Shown: positions 57,190 to 64,000 of the stretch, one piece after another
Numbering within the stretch: position 1 is the stretch's first letter
Layout: each line of letters begins with the position of its first letter
Source: Lachnospiraceae bacterium
GTDB taxonomy: Bacteria > Bacillota > Clostridia > Lachnospirales > Lachnospiraceae
DNA length: 64,000 bases
NCBI GenBank assembly: GCA_015056765.1
Contig: SVFQ01000006.1
Location: 1 to 64,000, forward strand
Direction of reading: 5' to 3'
Program-made: the position numbers and the translations under genes
The notes under the pieces: generated by a model
What the model was told of the DNA's origin: nothing
Database searches by the model: none
Seen by the model: only the letters and a program-made list of their open reading frames with translations

Positions 57190-57873
57190 ATGAGACTGAC
57201 AGGAATTACAACCTATATATTTGATATGGACGATACCATGTATGAAGAGATGCAGTACGTGCGAGCTGCCATGGAGCATGTGGCGGAGTACGTGGAGCGG
57301 GAACATGGCATCGAAAAAGAGCGTATTTACCTATTTTGTATGGACTTAATGGAAGAACAGGGCAGAGGGGCCATCTTCGATATGATGATCGAAGAGTTCC
57401 ACCTAAAGGAGTCTGTAGAAAAACTGGTGGAGGTCTATCGAGATACCAGGCCCAGCCTGACACTATACGGAGATGCGGAAGCACTTCTGAAGGAAGTGGA
57501 AAGACAGGGATTGAAAACAGGCCTCATTACGGACGGAAATGCCAAGGTGCAGAAGGCAAAGGCAGAAGGTCTGAACCTGATGAACCGAATTCAGTCTGTA
57601 GTGCTTACAGATGCTATGGGTAAGAAGCCGGATGGCAGTGGATATCATAAGCCTGACCCGGAGGTCTATCTCAAGTGCCTGAAGGAACTGGGAGCAAATC
57701 CGGAAGATGCAGTATATATCGGGGATAATCCGGCCAAGGATTTCATTGGAGCCAGAAAACTGGGCATGAAAACAGTACAGGTATGCAGAAATAAGGGCAT
57801 GTTTATGGATCAAATGGTAAAGCCCGGCTATGAAGCAGATATGCAGGTAAGCCTTTTGACAGAGCTTTTATAA
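57190..57873 (+). CDS. HAD family hydrolase embedded in the Pse cluster
   Basis: 'YIFDMDDTMYEEMQYV', 'GLITDGNAKVQ', 'KPDPEVYLKCLKELGANPEDAVYIGDNPAKDFIGARKLGMKTVQV'. Confidence 0.9.
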   Translation: MRLTGITTYIFDMDDTMYEEMQYVRAAMEHVAEYVEREHGIEKERIYLFCMDLMEEQGRGAIFDMMIEEFHLKESVEKLVEVYRDTRPSLTLYGDAEALLKEVERQGLKTGLITDGNAKVQKAKAEGLNLMNRIQSVVLTDAMGKKPDGSGYHKPDPEVYLKCLKELGANPEDAVYIGDNPAKDFIGARKLGMKTVQVCRNKGMFMDQMVKPGYEADMQVSLLTELL

Positions 57874-57899
57874 GACGCAGAAAAAGAAAGAAGAGAACC

Positions 57900-59009
57900 A
57901 TGCAAAAAGAAATCATCATCGACGGACACAAAATCGGAGAAGGACATCCTACCTTCGTTATCGCTGAAATGTCCGCCAATCATAATATGGACTATAACCG
58001 CGCTATCGAGATTATGCATGCGGCCAAAGAAGCCGGCGCAGATGCGGTGAAAATACAGACCTATACGGCAGATACTATTACCATCGATTCCGACAAGCCG
58101 TATTTCCAGATTACCCAGGGGACTTTGTGGGATGGCAGAACCCTCCACAACCTGTATCAGGAAGCCTATACACCTTGGGAGTGGCAGGGAAGATTGATGG
58201 AGGAGGCTAAGAAAATAGGTATTACGCTGTTTTCTTCTCCTTTTGACCCTACTTCTGTAGATTTTCTGGAAACTTTGGATGTACCTTGCTATAAGATTGC
58301 ATCCTTTGAAATCACGGATATTCCGCTGATTCGTAAGATTGCAAAGTTAGGCAAACCTATGATTTTTGCTACAGGAATTGCCTATGAAGAGGATATTCAG
58401 CTGGCACTGCAGACCTGTAAGGAAGAAGGCAATGACCAGATTGCGCTTTTAAAGTGTACCTCCGCTTATCCTGCGCCTTATGAGGCTGTGAATCTGAATA
58501 TGATTCCACATTTGGCCAGCGAATTTGACTGTATCAGTGGTTTGTCAGACCATACCATGGGATATTCTGTAGCACTTGCGGCAGTAGCCAAAGGAGCCAA
58601 GGTCATCGAAAAGCACCTGACTCTTAGACGAGCAGATGGCGGGGCAGACTCTGCATTCTCCATGGAACCGGAAGAATGGAAAGAGATGTGCATCGGTATT
58701 CGTCAGGTAGAGAAAGCTTTAGGAAAGGTTACCTATGAGCTTTCCGAAAAACAGGTAAAAGAAAGAGAGCACACAAGAAGCCTCTTTGTATGTGAGAATA
58801 TAAAGAAGGGTGAAATCTTCACACCGGAAAACATGAGAAGCATTCGCCCGGGCTATGGATTACACACCAAGTATTTCGAGGAAATCCTTGGAAAACAGGC
58901 AACCATGGACTTGGAAAAGGGCACGCCTATGGCATGGAAATATGTGTCCGGCATGGAAGATAGAGTAACCCATGACTGCCCGGCAGGAGATAAGGAATGG
59001 TCTATGTAA
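57900..59009 (+). CDS. pseI: Pseudaminic acid synthase (NeuB-like plus SAF domain)
   Basis: 'TFVIAEMSANHNMDYNRAIEIMHAAKEAGADAVKIQTYTADTIT', 'FSSPFDPTSVDFLETLDVPCYKIASFEITDIPLIR', 'EKHLTLRRADGGADSAFSMEPEEW'. Confidence 0.95.
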   Translation: MQKEIIIDGHKIGEGHPTFVIAEMSANHNMDYNRAIEIMHAAKEAGADAVKIQTYTADTITIDSDKPYFQITQGTLWDGRTLHNLYQEAYTPWEWQGRLMEEAKKIGITLFSSPFDPTSVDFLETLDVPCYKIASFEITDIPLIRKIAKLGKPMIFATGIAYEEDIQLALQTCKEEGNDQIALLKCTSAYPAPYEAVNLNMIPHLASEFDCISGLSDHTMGYSVALAAVAKGAKVIEKHLTLRRADGGADSAFSMEPEEWKEMCIGIRQVEKALGKVTYELSEKQVKEREHTRSLFVCENIKKGEIFTPENMRSIRPGYGLHTKYFEEILGKQATMDLEKGTPMAWKYVSGMEDRVTHDCPAGDKEWSM

Positions 59010-60097
59010 GAGTGGACGGAAATGTCCAAATAGGCATGGGACATGTGATGCGTACCCTGTCTTTGGCAGATGCCATGAGAAAGGTGGGGCTTCCCATCTA
59101 CTTTTTGATGTCCAATCAGAAGGGAGAAGGGGAGACAGCAGCAGAGCTGGTGCGACAAAGGGGATTTGACGTGATAGAGATTCCCTACGCTTATCAGGAA
59201 AAAGATGGGGAGATTCCGTACCTGGCCAGAACCCTTGCGCAGTTTCCTACTGTCTTTTTGGTGGATAGTTATGCGGTGACACCGGAGTATCTTTCGGCTT
59301 TACGGGAACTGGGGAAAGTGGTTTACGTAGACGACTTGTGCGAAGAAATCTACCCGGTAGACGGCATCCTCAACTACAACATTTATGCAGAAAACCTTCC
59401 CTATCAGGAAAGGTATGCAGAGAATAAGAGCCTGCAGGAGAAAGCAACGAAGCTTTTTCTTGGACCACAGTATGCGCCTATCCGGGAGGCTTTTGTGGAG
59501 AGGCGCAGCGCAATGGAAAAAGAAGGAAAGCAGAAAAACGGCGGCCAACCTTTAAACGTGCTTTTTACCACCGGTGGCGGTGACTCTTTGCATATACTTC
59601 CTGCTATTGCAGAAGATTTAGATAAACTTTTAGATGGTGTAACGTATCATTTCCTATGTGGTCCACTCTCGGAGGATGGAGAGAAACTTACGTCCATGGC
59701 TCAAATGTATGGCCCGGAACGTATGGTGGTACACGGACCGCAAGAGAATATGGCATTGTTTTTAAACCGGTTTGATTTGGTAGTCAGTGCTGCCGGATCT
59801 ACTTTATATGAGCTGTGTACCTTAGGGATTGCCACCATCGGCTTTTCCTTTGTAGAGAATCAGGTGCAGAACCTGGCGGGATTTGCACAGCAAGTGGGAA
59901 TGCCCACTGCCGGAGCCTTTGATCAGGATATGGAAAAGGCAAAGGAAAAGGTCTTTATGCTGGTGAGAGAATATCTGCAAGAAGACGAAAAAAGACAGAA
60001 TCTGGCAAATCGGATGGCGAGTCTGGTGGATGGAATGGGAGCGATGCGATTTGCACAGGAGATGAAGCGAATACATGAAGAAACAAGACATTCCTAA
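58997..60097 (+). CDS. pseG: UDP-2,4-diacetamido-2,4,6-trideoxy-beta-L-altropyranose hydrolase
   Basis: 'VYVRVDGNVQIGMGHVMRTLSLADAMRK', 'VFLVDSYAVTPEYLSAL', 'VVSAAGSTLYELCTLGIATIGFSFVENQ'; overlaps the pseI end. Confidence 0.92.
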   Translation: MVYVRVDGNVQIGMGHVMRTLSLADAMRKVGLPIYFLMSNQKGEGETAAELVRQRGFDVIEIPYAYQEKDGEIPYLARTLAQFPTVFLVDSYAVTPEYLSALRELGKVVYVDDLCEEIYPVDGILNYNIYAENLPYQERYAENKSLQEKATKLFLGPQYAPIREAFVERRSAMEKEGKQKNGGQPLNVLFTTGGGDSLHILPAIAEDLDKLLDGVTYHFLCGPLSEDGEKLTSMAQMYGPERMVVHGPQENMALFLNRFDLVVSAAGSTLYELCTLGIATIGFSFVENQVQNLAGFAQQVGMPTAGAFDQDMEKAKEKVFMLVREYLQEDEKRQNLANRMASLVDGMGAMRFAQEMKRIHEETRHS

Positions 60098-60983
60098 CTG
60101 GATAGGGTTAGTCCTTGGCATTTTGGCGACATGCCTTTTATTAGGCTGGGCGGCCAGAACCCACATGCCAAAGGCTGATTATGGCGTTCCCGGAAGCGAA
60201 GGGGAAAGCGTGATGACCAATACCTCCCCGCAGATGCTGATTTTAGGTGACAGCGTCATCGGTAAGGAACGTAATGTGGATAGCGTGGCGCATTATTTGA
60301 TGAATGCCACAGGGCTTACGACTATGAATGGCGCCTTCGGCGGCACCAGTGCCAGAACCAATAATATCCACAATGAATACGCACATCACGAGTCCAGCCT
60401 GACGTTGGTGGAGTTAAAGGATGCCATCATTACAGGGGACTTTGGAGTGCAGCTGGCAGATTACCCATCGAACCAGTTTGGAAGCGAGTATTTCCCCTAT
60501 ACCTTAAGTCAAATGGCCAGGACGGACTACGAGAATTTGTCCGTTATCCTGTTAGGTTATGGTGTAAATGACTATTTGTCCGGAGAAGCTTGTGACAATC
60601 CGGAGAACCCATATGATGATGGCACTTATTTGGGAGCCATGCGCCTTAGCATCGAAGCTTTTCAAAAGCGTTTCCCGAAGGCACAGATTGTGCTAATTAC
60701 GCCGAACTATTGCTGGATCGGCACCGGGGAAGATGGGAATCACGTGGATTATGGATATGGCACATTGGAGGATTTCGCAGATGGCCTGATTGCGGTGGGA
60801 AAAGAGTACGACCTGCCGGTAATCGATATCTATCACTCCGGGGTATTTGGCCCGGAAAATAAAGAAATATACCTGGAAGATGGACTGCATTTAACCTGGG
60901 AAGGCAGAAAAGCCTACGGGGAATATGCAGCAGGAGAACTGACACGTATCTTAAGAGAAAAGGGCGTGCTTGCGTCGCTATAA
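60075..60983 (+). CDS. SGNH/GDSL-type hydrolase with N-terminal TM
   Basis: 'SPQMLILGDSVIGKER' block I, 'LLGYGVNDYLSGEACDN', 'EDGLHLTWEGRKAYGEY' (D-x-x-H block V). Confidence 0.85.
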   Translation: MKKQDIPNWIGLVLGILATCLLLGWAARTHMPKADYGVPGSEGESVMTNTSPQMLILGDSVIGKERNVDSVAHYLMNATGLTTMNGAFGGTSARTNNIHNEYAHHESSLTLVELKDAIITGDFGVQLADYPSNQFGSEYFPYTLSQMARTDYENLSVILLGYGVNDYLSGEACDNPENPYDDGTYLGAMRLSIEAFQKRFPKAQIVLITPNYCWIGTGEDGNHVDYGYGTLEDFADGLIAVGKEYDLPVIDIYHSGVFGPENKEIYLEDGLHLTWEGRKAYGEYAAGELTRILREKGVLASL

Positions 60984-60990
60984 TACATAA

Positions 60991-62499
60991 ATGAGAGGGA
61001 AAACCGTGATCGAGAAAATCCGGAATATCAAAACAGAATGGAAACTTGCCTGGGTGACTACGGTGGTGCTGGGACTTTTGATTCATATGCCGGTTCTGCT
61101 GGGGGATTATCCGAATCATGATGGACTGGCAAGTATGTATTTTGACCAGAATATGATTACTTCAGGCAGATGGTTTTTGACGGTGGCTTGTGGCTTTTCC
61201 AGTTACTTTACCTTGCCATGGCTTATTGGAATCTTATCTCTTTGCTTTTTGGGCGTGGGAGCAGCAGCGCTGGTGAGCTTTTTAGGAATTCAAAAAGAAA
61301 GCCACGTTGTTTTGGTGTCTGCTTTACTTGTGAGCTTCCCTGCACTGGCCTCTACCTATGCGTATATTTTTACTGCAGATGGTTATATGCTTGCCCTGGC
61401 CATGATATTGGTGGCTTTGTATGTGACCAAAACCTATCGATTTGGCTTTGTCTGGGGCGGTATCTTGATTGCCTTTAGCATGGGCTGCTATCAGTCCTAT
61501 CTGGCCTTTGCCATGATTCTTGCAATCTATGGTGTGTGGCAGATTTATTTAGAAGAAAAGAAGGGATTCTGGAAAGAATCCTTGCATTATGTATATATGG
61601 GGGTCCTTGGTGTAGCGCTTTACTATATTATCTTGCAGGTTTTGTTGTTCGTAGAAGGCAAGCAACTGTCTTCCTACCAAGGAATAGAGGATATGACAGA
61701 GACTGCAAAGGTAAGCTTTTCTCAGCAGCTTTTGCATATCTATAAAGACTTCCTGGGATTTGCAGGAAACGGTAGAGTATTGATGCAGAATCTTCTGGGG
61801 GCAGGCTGCATGCTTGTACTTTTGGGATTTGCCCTGTGGAGTCTTGGAAAAGCCGGTATGCTGAAAAAATGGCAGACTTACGTACTGACATTTGTGAGCA
61901 TTGTGGCCTTTCCGATTTGTGCCAATATGATTTTGTTGGTATCACCCGGGGTGACTTATCATCTCCTGATGCGTTATCAGTATGTGCTGATTCCCATTTT
62001 GCTGCTTGCACTAATCGACCGACAGGATATGGGGAAATGGCAAAGTATCGCCACTTTCATGGCTGGCATTCTGGTTCTGCAATACGCGGTGGCAGATAAT
62101 ATCGCCTATAGCAATTTACAAAAAAAATATGAGAAAACCTATGGCTACTGCCTAAGACTCTTAGATCGCATGGAACAGACGGAAGGCTATGAGACCGGCA
62201 TGCCGGTGGCCATGGTGGGCGTCATCAATACAGAGCATTATCCGAAGACGGACCTGACAGGCAAAGTGACGGATAGCATGATCGGCATGAACGGGGACTT
62301 TTTGGTTTATACCGATGACAATTACCAAAGCTTTTTTGCTAACTATCTGGGAGCAACCATAGAACTGGTGGATGATGAGAAGATGGAAGAAATCTATCAT
62401 TCTGTGATTTATCAGGCTATGCCTAGCTTCCCTGAAAATGGATGTACCCAGGTGGTGGACGGCATTTTATATGTGAAAACTGAGCCTTGTGCCAGATAA
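60991..62499 (+). CDS. GtrII-like glucosyltransferase domain membrane protein
   Basis: 'LLIHMPVLLGDYPNHDGLASMYFDQNMITSGRWFLTVACGFSSYFTLPWLIGILSL' is GtrII-family-like. Confidence 0.75.
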   Translation: MRGKTVIEKIRNIKTEWKLAWVTTVVLGLLIHMPVLLGDYPNHDGLASMYFDQNMITSGRWFLTVACGFSSYFTLPWLIGILSLCFLGVGAAALVSFLGIQKESHVVLVSALLVSFPALASTYAYIFTADGYMLALAMILVALYVTKTYRFGFVWGGILIAFSMGCYQSYLAFAMILAIYGVWQIYLEEKKGFWKESLHYVYMGVLGVALYYIILQVLLFVEGKQLSSYQGIEDMTETAKVSFSQQLLHIYKDFLGFAGNGRVLMQNLLGAGCMLVLLGFALWSLGKAGMLKKWQTYVLTFVSIVAFPICANMILLVSPGVTYHLLMRYQYVLIPILLLALIDRQDMGKWQSIATFMAGILVLQYAVADNIAYSNLQKKYEKTYGYCLRLLDRMEQTEGYETGMPVAMVGVINTEHYPKTDLTGKVTDSMIGMNGDFLVYTDDNYQSFFANYLGATIELVDDEKMEEIYHSVIYQAMPSFPENGCTQVVDGILYVKTEPCAR

Positions 62500-62509
62500 A
62501 GGAGACCCT

Positions 62510-63463
62510 ATGGAATCGATTTCCGTGATTTTACCTTCTTACAATGAAAAAGAAAATATCGCCAAAAGTGAGGCGGCTCTTCGCAAAGTCTTTGAAACCA
62601 TGGGCATGGACTATGAACTTTTCTATGTCAGCGACGGAAGTAAAGACGGCACCTTTGAAGAGATTAAGCGGGTAGCAAAAGAAAACAGTAACGTAAAGGG
62701 CGTTGAGTTCTCTCGCAATTTCGGAAAGGAAGCAGCTATTTTTGCAGGACTTTCTCTGGCAAGCGGAGACGCTGTCATCGTTATGGATTGCGACTTGCAG
62801 CACCCGCCGGAACTGATTCCACAGATGGTGGCTCTTTGGCAGGAAGGCTATGAAGTGGTGGAAGGTGTCAAAAGCGACAGAGGCACAGAAAGCATCTTCC
62901 ATCGATTTTTTGCCAATAGTTTCTATGGCATCATGAGCAAACTCATGCATATGGATATGAGAGCAAGCTCGGATTATAAACTGTTGGACCGTAAGGTGGT
63001 CAATATCCTTGCGGGCTTACAGGAACGTAACACCTTCTTTAGAGCGTTAAGCTTTTGGGCAGGCTTTAAGTCCACGAAGATTGAGTACGAAGTGCAGGAT
63101 AGAGAGTTCGGAGAGAGTAAATGGTCTTTCCGTTCCCTGGTGAGATATGCTATTTCCAACGTGACGGGATTTAGCACCGCCCCTTTGCATATCGTAACAG
63201 TAGGGGGGATGGTTTCCATCCTGTTTAGCATCGTGCTTGGCATTCAGACCTTGATTCGTTATATCATGCGGGATTCGGTGGAAGGCTTTACCACGGTTAT
63301 CCTTTTGATTTTGCTGATTGGCGGCATGATTATGCTGAGCCTTGGCATCATCGGACATTATATTGCGCGAATTTATGAGGAAGTGAAGGGCAGACCGAGA
63401 TTTATCATTCGCTCTTCTACGGAGAACTTATATGGCAACATCACCGGAGAATGGAAAAAGTAA
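62510..63463 (+). CDS. GT2 family, bactoprenol glucosyltransferase-like (GtrB/DPM-type)
   Basis: 'SISVILPSYNEKENIAKSEAALRKVFE', 'FSRNFGKEAAIFAGLSLASGDAVIVMDCDLQHPPELIPQM', C-terminal TM pair; start MESIS at 62510. Confidence 0.92.
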   Translation: MESISVILPSYNEKENIAKSEAALRKVFETMGMDYELFYVSDGSKDGTFEEIKRVAKENSNVKGVEFSRNFGKEAAIFAGLSLASGDAVIVMDCDLQHPPELIPQMVALWQEGYEVVEGVKSDRGTESIFHRFFANSFYGIMSKLMHMDMRASSDYKLLDRKVVNILAGLQERNTFFRALSFWAGFKSTKIEYEVQDREFGESKWSFRSLVRYAISNVTGFSTAPLHIVTVGGMVSILFSIVLGIQTLIRYIMRDSVEGFTTVILLILLIGGMIMLSLGIIGHYIARIYEEVKGRPRFIIRSSTENLYGNITGEWKK

Positions 63464-64000
63464 AAAAAGAGAAGCGAATATAGAACTTCTAAGGCTTCTT
63501 GCTATGGCTATGGTTGTGTCCTTGCACTATTTATCCAAAGGGGAACTTTTGGCAGATGCTACCAAGCCTATGGATGCCACAGGAATTACCAGCTGGCTTT
63601 TGGAAAGCTTTTCCATTGCCGCAGTAAATACCTATGTACTCATCAGCGGGTATTTCATGGTGCATTCGTCCTTTAAGCCTATGCGCCTTGTGAAATTATG
63701 GCTGCAGGTGTTGTTTTATACCATTTTGACACCGGTTGTACTGGGGCTTCTTGGATTTGTGGACTTGTCCCAGTATAGTACTTATGATTTCCTTCGAAAT
63801 TTGTTGCCGGTAAATATGCTGCAGTATTGGTTTATTTCCGCGTATTTCCTCATGGTTTTGGTATCTCCGCTTCTCAATGCAGCGGTGAAAAATCTGCCGC
63901 AAAAAGAACTGGGGCTTATTTTGCTCTTGCTCCTTGGTATGGAATCCCTTACCAAGACTGTGATCCCGGTTCGTTTGGAGTTAGATAATTTAGGCTATGA
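63432..64000 (+). CDS. Acyltransferase family 3 protein (3' truncated by window end; absent from the supplied ORF track)
   Basis: Open frame from ATG 63432 to the window end: MATSPENGKSKKREANIELLRLLAMAMVVSLHYLSKGELLADATKPMDATGITSWLLESFSIAAVNTYVLISGYFMVHSSFKP. Confidence 0.85.
   Translation, partial: MATSPENGKSKKREANIELLRLLAMAMVVSLHYLSKGELLADATKPMDATGITSWLLESFSIAAVNTYVLISGYFMVHSSFKPMRLVKLWLQVLFYTILTPVVLGLLGFVDLSQYSTYDFLRNLLPVNMLQYWFISAYFLMVLVSPLLNAAVKNLPQKELGLILLLLLGMESLTKTVIPVRLELDNLGY

Overview
The window is a chromosomal segment of about 64 kb that looks like a Lachnospiraceae-type Firmicute. That assignment is inferred from gene content and style, not from a marker gene. There are no rRNA, tRNA or CRISPR features and no recognisable transposase. 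From left to right it contains: (1) a glycan-degradation operon (GH29 fucosidase, truncated at the window edge; GH125 mannosidase; second GH29; large two-domain transglutaminase-like protein; esterase); (2) an HTH regulator with a near-perfect palindrome just upstream, followed by a TIR-TM-beta-propeller protein; (3) DHH phosphoesterase, ClC channel, AraC and LacI regulators; (4) a sugar locus (Gfo/Idh oxidoreductase, uncharacterised acyltransferase-like protein, two permeases, lipoprotein SBP, NahK-like kinase); (5) miscellaneous genes including an ECF sigma operon with an apparent ATC start, serine dehydratase, carboxylesterase and enolase with a structured leader; (6) from about 37 kb to the end, a surface-glycan region. 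It has large polytopic GT-C/DUF proteins, a pseudaminic-acid-type nonulosonate pathway (pseB, pseC, pseF, pseI, pseG; no pseH seen; an ATP-grasp and a HAD gene embedded), a GT52-like transferase, a PglK/MsbA-like ABC exporter, GT2s, SGNH hydrolase, GtrII/GtrB-like proteins and a truncated acyltransferase-3. The most striking non-coding structure is a nested inverted-repeat element of about 307 bp at 44687-44993. All product calls come from reading motifs by eye; no database search was run.
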